Below, piece by piece: positions 48,656-56,982 of a stretch of DNA of 64,000 nucleotides. Positions within the stretch are counted from its first letter, which is position 1. Each line of letters opens with the position of its first letter. The notes under the pieces were generated by a model that saw only the letters and a list, made by a program, of their open reading frames with translations, was not told the origin of the DNA and did not search any database. A program made the position numbers and the translations under genes. The DNA comes from Vibrio qingdaonensis (GTDB lineage Bacteria; Pseudomonadota; Gammaproteobacteria; Enterobacterales; Vibrionaceae), in contig NZ_JAKRRY010000013.1 in assembly GCF_026191675.1 (NCBI RefSeq), forward strand, positions 1-64,000, in the 5' to 3' direction.

Positions 48656-50148
48656 TGAACTACTACATCGGAATTGATTCTGGCGGCACGTTTATGAAAG
48701 CCGCCCTCTTTGATGCAAAAGGGGTTCAGCATGGTTTGGCTCGTGTCTCTGCCAGTGTGATTAATGATAAACAAGGTTGGGTAGAGCGGGATCTCGACGC
48801 TCTTTGGGGCAATGCCGTAACGGTCATTAAGCAGCTTATTGAAACAACAGGAATCGACGCGACCACAATCAAAGGCGTCAGCATTTCAGCACAAGGTAAA
48901 GGGGTTTACCTACTGGATAAGCAAGGCGAAAACCTTGGTTACGGAATTATGTCTTCCGACTCTCGCTCATTGCCTATCGTAAAAGAATGGCTCGCTCAGG
49001 GCAAAGCACAAGCCATTTATCCCACCACCTTACAGACGTTGTGGACAGGGCATCCCGTATCGATTATCCGCTGGATAAAAGAGAATGACGCTAAGCGTTA
49101 TGCCAACATCGGCGCCATCATGATGGCGCATGATTATTTGCGCTATCGCCTGACGGGAGAAGTGGGCGCGGAAATTACCAACATGTCGGAAAGTAATTTT
49201 TTTAACGCGATAACTGGCGAGTACGACAAAGCCTTACTGGAAACGTTTGGTATTGAAGAAGTCTGGGATGCGTTACCAACCATTGTTGGTTCCGATCAGC
49301 CTGCTGGAAAGATTACTCAAGATGTGGCGAGCGAAACGGGTTTAGCGGCCGGTACTCCCGTCTTTGGTGGGCTGTTTGATGTGGTTTCAACGGCGATTTG
49401 CTCTGGCATTAATTCAAACGAAGACACGCTCAACTACGTCATGGGCACGTGGTCTGTCACTTCAGGAATCACAAAACAGGTCACGCAACAGGACCATAAC
49501 TTTGTTTATGGGCATTACGCCGTGGACGGTGAGTATATTGTCCATGAAGCGAGTCCCACTTCCGCAGGTAACTATGAGTGGTTTGCTGATTACCTTGGTG
49601 AAAATGGTGAATTGGACCATGCAGTGAATCAAAGCTTGGTGGCAGAGCTCGAGCCGGCAAGCAGCAGTGTTTTCTTTGTGCCTTTCTTATATGGCTCAAA
49701 CCAAGGTTTAGGTTTGAAGTCTGGATTTTATGGTCTTCAGTCGCATCATACCAAAGGTCATCTGATTCAAGCCATTTGGGAGGGCATCTTATTTTGCCAT
49801 AACCTTCATTTACAGCGCATGCGTGTTCGATTCCCGAATGCCAGCGTACTCAAAGTGACGGGCGGTCCAGCATCAAGCCCAATATGGATGCAGATGCTAG
49901 CTGACTTAACTGGGATGACGGTAGAAGTCTCCGATGTGGATGAAACGGGATCGTTGGGAGCAGCGATGGTGGCGATGGTCGGCTCTGGAGAATTTGCTTC
50001 GCTAGAAGCTTGTTGCCAATCACTCGGCGTTGCGTCATCACGAATTTCACCGAATAAAGACAATGTTGAACGCTACCAACGTAAGTACCAAAAGTATCAG
50101 CGTTTAGTACAACTATTTAAACAATTTGAGGATGAGTTCGATGTCTAA
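48655..50148 (+). CDS. lyxK: L-xylulose/3-keto-L-gulonate kinase
   Basis: A FGGY carbohydrate kinase of 497 residues, close to E. coli LyxK over its length. Motifs seen are GIDSGGTFMKAALFD (phosphate-1), SISAQGKGVYLLD, QTLWTGHPVSIIRWIKE, VFGGLFDVVSTAI, MGTWSVTSGI and VTGGPASSPIWMQMLAD (adenosine). Its expected role here is phosphorylating 3-keto-L-gulonate at C6. Its 5' end overlaps yiaL and its 3' end overlaps ulaD by eight bases, so translation is coupled. Confidence 0.9.
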   Translation: MNYYIGIDSGGTFMKAALFDAKGVQHGLARVSASVINDKQGWVERDLDALWGNAVTVIKQLIETTGIDATTIKGVSISAQGKGVYLLDKQGENLGYGIMSSDSRSLPIVKEWLAQGKAQAIYPTTLQTLWTGHPVSIIRWIKENDAKRYANIGAIMMAHDYLRYRLTGEVGAEITNMSESNFFNAITGEYDKALLETFGIEEVWDALPTIVGSDQPAGKITQDVASETGLAAGTPVFGGLFDVVSTAICSGINSNEDTLNYVMGTWSVTSGITKQVTQQDHNFVYGHYAVDGEYIVHEASPTSAGNYEWFADYLGENGELDHAVNQSLVAELEPASSSVFFVPFLYGSNQGLGLKSGFYGLQSHHTKGHLIQAIWEGILFCHNLHLQRMRVRFPNASVLKVTGGPASSPIWMQMLADLTGMTVEVSDVDETGSLGAAMVAMVGSGEFASLEACCQSLGVASSRISPNKDNVERYQRKYQKYQRLVQLFKQFEDEFDV

Positions 50149-50785
50149 ACCTTTATTACAAATGGCGCTAGACGCCACGGATATTGATACTGCGTTAGCC
50201 TCTGTAGAGCACGTTGCTAATCAACTGGATATTATCGAAGTCGGCACCATTTTGGCCTTTGCCCATGGTGTTGAGAGCGTCAGTATTCTCAGAAAAAAAT
50301 ACCCTGATCATATTATTGTTTGTGACATGAAAATTACCGATGCCAGTGCGATTTTGTCTCGACTGGCCATGGAAGCGGGGGCGAACTGGGTGACGGTTAG
50401 CGCTGCAGCACATATTGAAACGATCCGCGCAGCCAAAAAAGTGACGGACGAATTCAATGGTGAAGTGCAAATTGAGCTGTATGGTCACTGGACATTGGAA
50501 GATGCCAAAGCGTGGGTCGACATGGGTATTACCCAAGCCATTTACCACCGTTCGCGTGATGCCGAGTTGGCTGGGGTCAGTTGGACCGAAGCAGATTTAG
50601 AAAAAATGCATAAATTATCAGAGCTTGGAATTGAACTATCGATAACTGGTGGTATTGTTCCAGAGGATCTGCATTTGTTTAAACACCTTTCCGCTAAAGC
50701 ATTTATCGCAGGTAGAGCATTAGCCGGAGAAAATGGTTGTGAGATTGCAGAGACTTTTCATTCCGAAATAGGCAAGCACTGGTAG
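50141..50785 (+). CDS. ulaD: 3-keto-L-gulonate-6-phosphate decarboxylase
   Basis: UlaD/SgbH is a Mg2+-dependent enzyme of the orotidine-decarboxylase superfamily that makes L-xylulose-5-P. The 214-residue TIM barrel starts MSKPLLQMALDATDIDTAL and has the family DMKITDAS (K and D of the active site), AHIETIRAAKKV and GGIVPEDLHLFK. ATG 50141 lies inside the lyxK stop region after a GAGGATGAG. Gene order fits the pathway. Confidence 0.92.
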   Translation: MSKPLLQMALDATDIDTALASVEHVANQLDIIEVGTILAFAHGVESVSILRKKYPDHIIVCDMKITDASAILSRLAMEAGANWVTVSAAAHIETIRAAKKVTDEFNGEVQIELYGHWTLEDAKAWVDMGITQAIYHRSRDAELAGVSWTEADLEKMHKLSELGIELSITGGIVPEDLHLFKHLSAKAFIAGRALAGENGCEIAETFHSEIGKHW

Positions 50786-50792
50786 AACACAT

Positions 50793-51569
50793 ATGAGTGA
50801 ACAAATTAAATCGTTGTCGAAAGCTTTGACCGTACTGGAATTCTTGGGTGAGTACCCAAATGGGGTTTCATTGCAAAAAATATCTGAAGGGACGGGATTT
50901 AATAAATCATCTATCCATCGAATTTTAGCGACCTTTGAAGCCTCTGGCTATGTTGCTCAAATGTGTTCTGGTAAAGAGTATCGCTTGACGATGAAGCTCG
51001 TTCATCTCGGTCATGCGGCGATTAACTCGGATGTCACAGGGGTCGTGAAACCTTACCTTGCTGAGCTACTGACGGAGGTCAATGAAACGGTTAACTTCCT
51101 GTCTTTTGATGCAGATAACATCATTTTCAAAGATAAGTTTGAGCCAGCGGATGCGTCATTCCGAACGCGAACGTATGTGGGGTTGCATTCACCAATGTAT
51201 TGCTCAGCCGCGGGTAAGTGTTATTTGGCATTTAGCTCTGATGCAGTACGAGAAGCCTATTGGCAGCGTAATGCCAGCACCATGAAGCCGCTGACAGAAA
51301 ACACAATATTAGATCGAGGGTTATTCTTTGATGTCCTCGATGATATTAAAGCGCGCGGTTATGCCTTAGATGATGAAGAAAATGAGGCAGGTATTTCATG
51401 CGTTGCTGTACCTATTTTTGACAAGAATAAGTCTCCAGTCTATGCGGTGAGTGTGTCTTCGCTGACACCGAAGATGAAGGCGCTTGGCTATGAAGCGCTA
51501 GCGAAGAAAGTACAAACCATCACCGGCCGCATTGAACAACAACTTTACGAAAGGAACAAAGATGTTTGA
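50793..51569 (+). CDS. yiaJ: IclR-family regulator, YiaJ-like
   Basis: A 258-residue IclR-type repressor. The N-terminal winged HTH (LEFLGEYPNGVSLQKISEGTGFNKSSIHRILATFEASGYV in pieces, residues about 13-52) is followed by the effector domain with LRTRTYVGLHSPMYCSAAGKCYLAF and ENEAGISCVAVPIFD. E. coli YiaJ (PlaR) represses yiaKLMNO-lyxK-sgbHUE and responds to ascorbate-derived or plant-derived compounds. Unlike in E. coli, the gene is inside the operon it should control, so repressor level would rise with induction. Confidence 0.88.
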   Translation: MSEQIKSLSKALTVLEFLGEYPNGVSLQKISEGTGFNKSSIHRILATFEASGYVAQMCSGKEYRLTMKLVHLGHAAINSDVTGVVKPYLAELLTEVNETVNFLSFDADNIIFKDKFEPADASFRTRTYVGLHSPMYCSAAGKCYLAFSSDAVREAYWQRNASTMKPLTENTILDRGLFFDVLDDIKARGYALDDEENEAGISCVAVPIFDKNKSPVYAVSVSSLTPKMKALGYEALAKKVQTITGRIEQQLYERNKDV

Positions 51570-52431
51570 TTCAAAAAACAAATTCAGATTAGGTATTTAT
51601 GAAAAAGCGATGCCGGCGTCACTGACGTGGGAGGAGCGTCTGTTACACGCCAAAGAGGCAGGGTTTGATTTCGTCGAAATCTCGGTGGATGAAACGGATG
51701 AGCGACGAGCGCGTCTCGATTGGTCCGACGAAGAGATTTATGCGCTGCGTCATCTGTGTGAAAAACACGGTTTGCCACTGCAATCCATGTGTTTGAGTGC
51801 GCACCGTAAGTTTCCTTTTGGTTCCATGGATGACGCCGTTCGCAATGAATCCTTAGTGATCATGGAGAAAGCGATCGCATTGGCTTATAAGCTGGGTATT
51901 CGCTGCATACAGATGGCGGGTTACGATGTGTACTATGAGCCGCAATCACAAGACACACACCTTCGTTTTATCGATGGGATGAAGCAAGCCACAAAAATGG
52001 CTGAGCGTGCTGGTATCATGTTGGGTGTGGAAATTATGGATACCCCCTACCTAAACTCGCTGAGTAAATTTGAAGTGCTGAAACGCGAAATTCCATCGCC
52101 TTACTTCATGGCTTATCCCGATGTTGGGAACATCACGGGCTGGAACTACGATGTGTGTACTGAGCTTAGACTGAGTCGGGATCATCTTGTGCAGGTTCAT
52201 TTAAAAGATACGCTGCGTGTGTCTGAAACGTCAAAAGGGCAATTCCGCGATCTTGTGATTGGAGAAGGACAAGTGGATTTCCCTGCCATCTTTAAGACGC
52301 TGGCGGAAATAGAGTATAGCGCACCACTTGTGATCGAAATGTGGGCTCAAAATGACAACTGGTTCGAAGATATCAAGCAGGCGAAAGCGAAGTTGAAGAC
52401 CCTTGCAAATGATGTGGGTTTTGAGTTGTAA
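51562..52431 (+). CDS. ulaE: L-ribulose-5-phosphate 3-epimerase
   Basis: UlaE/SgbU epimerises L-xylulose-5-P to L-ribulose-5-P. The 289-residue TIM-barrel protein has the start FRLGIYEKAMPASLTW, metal-binding Glu and Asp in EIMDTPYLNS and MAYPDVGNITGW and VQVHLKDTLR, all as in the E. coli enzymes. ATG 51562 follows AAAGGAAC inside the last codons of the regulator gene, an eight-base overlap. Confidence 0.92.
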   Translation: MFDSKNKFRLGIYEKAMPASLTWEERLLHAKEAGFDFVEISVDETDERRARLDWSDEEIYALRHLCEKHGLPLQSMCLSAHRKFPFGSMDDAVRNESLVIMEKAIALAYKLGIRCIQMAGYDVYYEPQSQDTHLRFIDGMKQATKMAERAGIMLGVEIMDTPYLNSLSKFEVLKREIPSPYFMAYPDVGNITGWNYDVCTELRLSRDHLVQVHLKDTLRVSETSKGQFRDLVIGEGQVDFPAIFKTLAEIEYSAPLVIEMWAQNDNWFEDIKQAKAKLKTLANDVGFEL

Positions 52432-52467
52432 GCCCTCTCCAATTTTTGACTAAACGGACGTGAACAC

Positions 52468-52791
52468 ATGACCATTTTAAGAACCGCTTTTTTTGAAGCC
52501 GATTTATCCGACGCACAAAAGCAAGACTTTTATCAGTATATGGAACAGGAAGTGGTGCCGATTATCCGTACCTTTCCAAATAACCAAGGAGTGATCCTCA
52601 ACAAGCCAGAGGCGATTGAGGCAGAAGGGCTTCAGCAGCTATTGTTGATGATGCAGCATAGCTACGCTGATCAAGAGACAATGGATGCTGCGTTGGCATC
52701 GGAAGCTCGAGTTAAGAGCATGCATGCTACAAAAGCGATCATCGATAAGTACAATATCCGAGTTCACCACATTAACTTTGTGCGTGACTAG
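52468..52791 (+). CDS. Small protein, dimeric alpha/beta-barrel-like, unknown function
   Basis: A 107-residue cytoplasmic protein I cannot name. The order of strands and helices (LRTAFFEADLSDAQKQDFYQYME, VVPIIRTFPNNQGVIL, LQQLLLMMQHSYADQETMDAAL, RVHHINFVRD) looks like a ferredoxin-like alpha/beta barrel used by small monooxygenases and mutarotase-like proteins. It is the last gene before the terminator and 37 nt after ulaE, so it is surely in the operon. The pathway role is unknown. Confidence 0.7.
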   Translation: MTILRTAFFEADLSDAQKQDFYQYMEQEVVPIIRTFPNNQGVILNKPEAIEAEGLQQLLLMMQHSYADQETMDAALASEARVKSMHATKAIIDKYNIRVHHINFVRD

Positions 52792-52812
52792 TTAGTACGG
52801 TGCCATATAAGA

Positions 52813-52842
52813 AAGCAGAAGGTTTCCTTCTGCTTTTTTTTT
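52813..52842 (+). terminator. Terminator of the sugar-acid operon
   Basis: AGCAGAAGG / CCTTCTGCT with TTT loop, followed by nine T. It should stop most transcription before the FucP-like gene. Confidence 0.9.
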
Positions 52843-52900
52843 CTTCATGGCTGGCCTCCATCTAGTGATTTTACTAGGTCAATCCCTTTCGAGGTGCAGA

Positions 52901-54115
52901 ATGTCTTCTTTAGCCAAAAGAGATTCAGCGTTGGTGTTATTGTCGTTGATTTTTTTCATTTGGGGACTGATCACGGTGGTCAGTAACTCTCTTATTCCAC
53001 ACTACAAAGCGGTATTCGCGTTGGATTATAAGACTGCGATGCTGTTTCCGATGGCGTTCTTCATCTCTCGTATCGCGGTATCGATTCCTACCTCGTTTGT
53101 GATGGCAAAAATAGGCTATAAAGCGACGTTACAATATTGTTTATTTTGGTGTTTTAGTGGCTGTTTAGTGATGGCCTATTTGGTTCAGTCTGAAGAATTA
53201 CTGCTGACGTTAGTGGGTATTTTCATCATGGCATCGGGTATCTCCGCGATCCAAGTGGTGAGTTCTCCTTATGTGTCACTGTTGGCCTCACCGGAACAAA
53301 GTATCCGTCGTCAAAGCATTGCGACTGCTTCAAACTCTATCGGCACCGTACTTGGGCCGATTGCGTTAAGTGCAGTGATAATTGCTGCGAGTGGGATGGG
53401 GTACTTCAAAACAGCGGAACAGATTTCGATATTGTTTCTGTGCATTAGTTTGTTTTTTCTCATCTTGATCATTTATTTTCGAGTGATCGATTTACCTGAT
53501 ATTCAACCTAATGTTCGTCGCGGATTTTGGAAAGGGCTGGGGGCACTTATTAAGCAGGCTGACTTTGTGAAATTGGCTCTGGTTTTGCTCCTATATATTG
53601 GGGTCGAAGTGTGTTTTGGTACGTTTACTATTACCTATTTGGCCGATGAAAACTATGGTGATCTCGGACTCGTACGAGCTACGCAAATCATAGCAGGCTA
53701 TTGGGCATTGATGTTTTTAGGGCGTTTAATGTTTGCCAAGTATGGTTCTCGAATCAATAGCCTACGTCTGTTCATCATCATGTGCAGTGTATCGATTATG
53801 ATCTGTTTATTGGCAATACTAATCACGGATGTGTTTATTGGCTATGTGTTAATTTGTGTGGGGCTATGCAATTCAACCCTGTACCCGATCATTTATGCAC
53901 GAGCTCTGAGCGCGGCAAAGCAATACAGCTCGCAAGGAGCGGCGATATTAATTATGTGTTCCATTGGGGGGGCGCTATTACCGCTTGCGCAAGCGACGAT
54001 GGTGGATCTTGTGGGACTTAGAGTGAGTTATTGGCTGCCGGCAATCAGTTACTTATTAATGATAGGGCTGTTTGTTCAGACCGCTACCCAGGTAACCGCT
54101 CAGACAAAAACTTAA
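52901..54115 (+). CDS. FucP-like sugar:H+ symporter
   Basis: A 404-residue major-facilitator protein with about twelve helices, similar to the FucP (L-fucose) group. FucP-type marks are the charge pattern ALVLLSLIFFIWGLITVVSNSLIPHYK in the first helix pair, QVVSSPYVSLLASPEQSIRRQS and TASNSIGTVLGPIAL. The sugar cannot be told; a pentose or L-sugar is possible given the neighbours. ATG 52901 follows GAGGTG; the longer frame starts in the terminator. The gene is 58 nt past the terminator, so it needs read-through or its own promoter. Confidence 0.85.
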   Translation: MSSLAKRDSALVLLSLIFFIWGLITVVSNSLIPHYKAVFALDYKTAMLFPMAFFISRIAVSIPTSFVMAKIGYKATLQYCLFWCFSGCLVMAYLVQSEELLLTLVGIFIMASGISAIQVVSSPYVSLLASPEQSIRRQSIATASNSIGTVLGPIALSAVIIAASGMGYFKTAEQISILFLCISLFFLILIIYFRVIDLPDIQPNVRRGFWKGLGALIKQADFVKLALVLLLYIGVEVCFGTFTITYLADENYGDLGLVRATQIIAGYWALMFLGRLMFAKYGSRINSLRLFIIMCSVSIMICLLAILITDVFIGYVLICVGLCNSTLYPIIYARALSAAKQYSSQGAAILIMCSIGGALLPLAQATMVDLVGLRVSYWLPAISYLLMIGLFVQTATQVTAQTKT

Positions 54116-54149
54116 ATAACAAAGACGCGTGTTTCGAAGGAATAAGCTG

Positions 54150-54172
54150 TCAGTGGCAAGTGCCGCCACTGA
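54150..54172. terminator. Stem-loop after the FucP-like gene
   Basis: TCAGTGGC / GCCACTGA, perfect 8-bp stem with a seven-base loop, between two convergent genes. T tract is weak. Confidence 0.45.
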
Positions 54173-54200
54173 TCACACTTAATGCGCATTGGGAGTGAAA

Positions 54201-54350
54201 TTAAACCCAAGCTGAAGCGAGTAGTAACACCATGGCTGTCATCGCAACACCTGATTTTACAAAAAATAGAACTTCAGAAGCCAAAGATGAAGCTGGCATT
54301 TGAGCCGGTTGAGAAGCCGCGATGTCATGGGTAATAGTTGTAGTATTCAT
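54201..54350 (-). CDS. 49-residue single-pass membrane protein
   Basis: A short reading frame that reads MNTTTITHDIAASQPAQMPA and then a hydrophobic C-terminal segment (FFVKSGVAMTAMVLLLASAWV), with a Glu and Lys before it. ATG 54350 has a GAGA about 11 nt upstream. One C-terminal helix of about 20 residues suggests insertion in the inner membrane. I do not recognise it. Codon use and the clean start-to-stop frame support a real gene; there is no close neighbour to suggest a job. Confidence 0.5.
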   Translation of the reverse strand: MNTTTITHDIAASQPAQMPASSLASEVLFFVKSGVAMTAMVLLLASAWV

Positions 54351-54548
54351 ACGTTTATTCTCATTGATTGTGTGATCTATGGCGAATTATGAACCTAATT
54401 GTGACCACGGTCAATGTAAATTGTACTTTAATTACACAATGAGGTGGTGCGGAATAAACTTAGAATGGTGAAAAATAGGCAATATGATTACAGGAAAACA
54501 GAGCCTTCCCTTTATCGTATTGTGAATTCTTGGGGCGACAGAGGCTAT

Positions 54549-55160
54549 TTATCCCTGTGCTTTATTGGCAGGAAAGAAGTCAATGATGTCGCCTTGCGCC
54601 ACTAAATAACAGTCCATCCCTGCACGATTGGCAGCCTGACGTCCAATGGTTGTGTCTTCAAAAACCACACAGTCAGGAGCAGGCAGTGACAATTGCTGGG
54701 CGACTTTTTCAAAGGTGTCTGGATTAGGTTTATGGTTTTCCACGTCGTCAGAGGTGACGAGTACCTGGACCATGCTAAGAATATCTGTTGTGTCGAGTAT
54801 TTCTTTGGCATGTTTATATTGCGCACCTGTACCAATGCCAATCGGTTTGTTTTTGTAATTTTCTTTCAGGATCTTGTAGATCTTCGGGATGATGTCACCC
54901 TTGTTCTCAATACCTTCAAATACGTTAACTTTATGCCGGGTAATGGCTTGAGCATCGAGATCAAGGGGGTAGCGTTTGAGGATTTCTAGTGTCACCTTGC
55001 GTGATGGCATTCCCCCGAGTTGATCGAGCCATTCCTTATCATAAGGAATATTGAACGCCCGGCAGGTCGACTCCCATGCGGTAGCGTGCGCGACCATGGA
55101 ATTCACCAATGTGCCGTCTAGGTCAAAAATGATGCCTTGGTATTTGTCTAAATTCAGCAT
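54549..55160 (-). CDS. YqaB-like HAD phosphatase (beta-phosphoglucomutase type)
   Basis: A 203-residue HAD hydrolase with an alpha-helical cap (subfamily of YqaB and beta-phosphoglucomutase). The motifs are FDLDGTLVNSMVAH, the second-motif Thr region near IGIGTGAQ, and HKPNPDTF plus VVFEDTTIGRQAAN. YqaB dephosphorylates fructose-1-phosphate and related sugars. The gene lies alone. ATG 55160 is directly used; upstream is the terminator of the NRAMP gene. Confidence 0.85.
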   Translation of the reverse strand: MLNLDKYQGIIFDLDGTLVNSMVAHATAWESTCRAFNIPYDKEWLDQLGGMPSRKVTLEILKRYPLDLDAQAITRHKVNVFEGIENKGDIIPKIYKILKENYKNKPIGIGTGAQYKHAKEILDTTDILSMVQVLVTSDDVENHKPNPDTFEKVAQQLSLPAPDCVVFEDTTIGRQAANRAGMDCYLVAQGDIIDFFPANKAQG

Positions 55161-55315
55161 GAAAGTGCACCTTAATTCTGGTTATTGTTTGCTGCCTTGT
55201 TTAGCCATAGGCGAACCGTCGCCGAGAGTTTATTGAAAGGATATCGGCGACAAGGTATTGTCCCATGCCCGATTGAGAGGTCAATATTATTGGACTAGAA
55301 AGGTGTGTCGGTGTC

Positions 55316-55342
55316 AAAAAAAGCCGAGCAAATTACTCGGCT
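55316..55342 (-). terminator. Terminator of the NRAMP-like gene
   Basis: AGCCGAG and CTCGGCT pair around TAATTTG on the minus strand, followed there by seven T. It lies 36 nt past the stop of the gene. Confidence 0.8.
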
Positions 55343-55377
55343 ATGGTTACAGAGATCCAAACTGTTGTCTGACGTAG

Positions 55378-56649
55378 TTACATCAACCACTTCCACCAGA
55401 TGAAAACAGCTAAGAAACCAAAGAGGTAAATTAGGCCTACCCAAGACAGTGCTTTAAGTTTAGGGCCCTGCTGTAAAGAGGCGGGAAGGGTGGCTCGTGA
55501 GACTAGGATGTAGTTCAACAGAGCAAAAATTGGCGTCGTTATAAACGCAAGAATCATGGCGAAATTGAGTAAAGGCATCAGTGCCGACGCAAAGAAGGCA
55601 ATAATAGCAATCGCCGCGGTGGCGACCACAATCACCCACGCTTGAAAGTGCTTAGAATTGTCTTCTTGCTGCTTTTGTAGCAAACGTTGAGATTCCGCAA
55701 TCGCTCGTGAATACCCATCAATGACCGTAATGGTACTGCCAAAAATACAAAAGAAAGCAATGACGGCAATTAAGTAGCGTGACCATTCGCCAATGGTAGA
55801 AGCATACATGCCCACAAGCTGATGAGAGAAGCCAACGCCGGATGCGGATAACGCCGTACCAGAACCATTAATCACTAGTGCGCCGAGTGCAAGGAAGACG
55901 ATGGCGAGCGCTGCAGTAGCAATGTAACCGACATTAAAATCAAACAACGCGGACTCTGGTGTGACGGTTTGCTTTTTACACTGGCTTTTTAGCCACATTG
56001 ACGTCAGGCTTGAAATTTCAATGGGAGCTGGCATCCAGCCCATGGTCACCACGATAAAGCCAATCGAGGCAATCGTCCAAGGTGAAGGCGCTTGATAATC
56101 CGCTGGCGCGACGCTGCCATTGGAAGCGGCGATACAAACCGCCGTCACGGTGGCAATCGTCAAGACGGCCATGATGACTTTCGAGAGGGTATCGAGCGCG
56201 CGATAGTGACCAGCAAATAAAATCGCTAAACAGGTCGCAAGCACAATGCCAGACAGGGCGACGATTGGCAGGTCAAAAGGTAAAAAATAACCCAGTAGAC
56301 TGGCACTAAATAACAACAGTGCGGCGGTATTCACGACGCCAGAAATGACACTGAGTATGGTAAATACCCATAAGTAGCCACGACCTAACGTGGCATAGCC
56401 TTGGATTAAACTGCCACCCGTGCCCATGGTGTACTGAATGCTCGCTCGGAAAAAAGGGTATTTGAGAAGGTTAACCAGCAAGATGAGAGCGGCAAGTTGC
56501 CAGCCATAAATTGCCCCAGCTTTAGTTGAGGCAACAAGATGCGATCCCCCAACGGCAGCGGCCGCCATCATGATGCCAGGACCAAGTGAGCGGACCAATT
56601 GGGCGAAACCAGAGCGTCTCGGCTCAGGTGAAGAGAGGGTATTCTCCAT
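55378..56649 (-). CDS. NRAMP-fold transporter lacking the standard metal motifs
   Basis: A 423-residue membrane protein with eleven hydrophobic helices of the NRAMP (MntH) family. NRAMP proteins carry Mn2+ or Fe2+ with H+. In helix 1 the usual DPGN binding motif, placed between LGPG and the following KAGA, reads GGSH (G34-H37 after GPGIMMAAAAV). In helix 6 the usual MPH reads M206-P-A. So the aspartate, asparagine and histidine used by classical members are missing, while Met206 is kept. It may carry another substrate (Mg2+-type NRAMP relatives are known) or another ion altogether. No mntR or manganese box is nearby. It stands alone. Confidence 0.8.
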   Translation of the reverse strand: MENTLSSPEPRRSGFAQLVRSLGPGIMMAAAAVGGSHLVASTKAGAIYGWQLAALILLVNLLKYPFFRASIQYTMGTGGSLIQGYATLGRGYLWVFTILSVISGVVNTAALLLFSASLLGYFLPFDLPIVALSGIVLATCLAILFAGHYRALDTLSKVIMAVLTIATVTAVCIAASNGSVAPADYQAPSPWTIASIGFIVVTMGWMPAPIEISSLTSMWLKSQCKKQTVTPESALFDFNVGYIATAALAIVFLALGALVINGSGTALSASGVGFSHQLVGMYASTIGEWSRYLIAVIAFFCIFGSTITVIDGYSRAIAESQRLLQKQQEDNSKHFQAWVIVVATAAIAIIAFFASALMPLLNFAMILAFITTPIFALLNYILVSRATLPASLQQGPKLKALSWVGLIYLFGFLAVFIWWKWLM

Positions 56650-56982
56650 AGAGTAAATTCCTTATCATTATTATCCATAAAGGGGCACAGCAAAGCGCGT
56701 TCAAAAATGTGTACACATCACGCTAAAATTATTTTGCCACCGTTGTTTTTCTACAGGTTTTACAGTGAGATGCAACGAATGGCGCTGGTTTTAAATTGAA
56801 CAATTAGTGCTAGCTGCTGATTAGTGGATAGTATTTAGAGGATTGCACCAGGTTTGTTGCTATGGATTGGTTTTTTACGGCGTGGTTAGAGATAAAAAAG
56901 TGGAAAAAAAACGACGTAGATACATGGCTTTTAAAGCGTGGGATAGCTGGGTGAGGGTAATCGTTTAGATGCGCCTAATAGC
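56650..56982. other. 333-bp spacer upstream of the NRAMP-like gene
   Basis: Holds the promoter of the NRAMP-like gene. No frame longer than 20 codons with a ribosome-binding site was seen. Confidence 0.4.
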
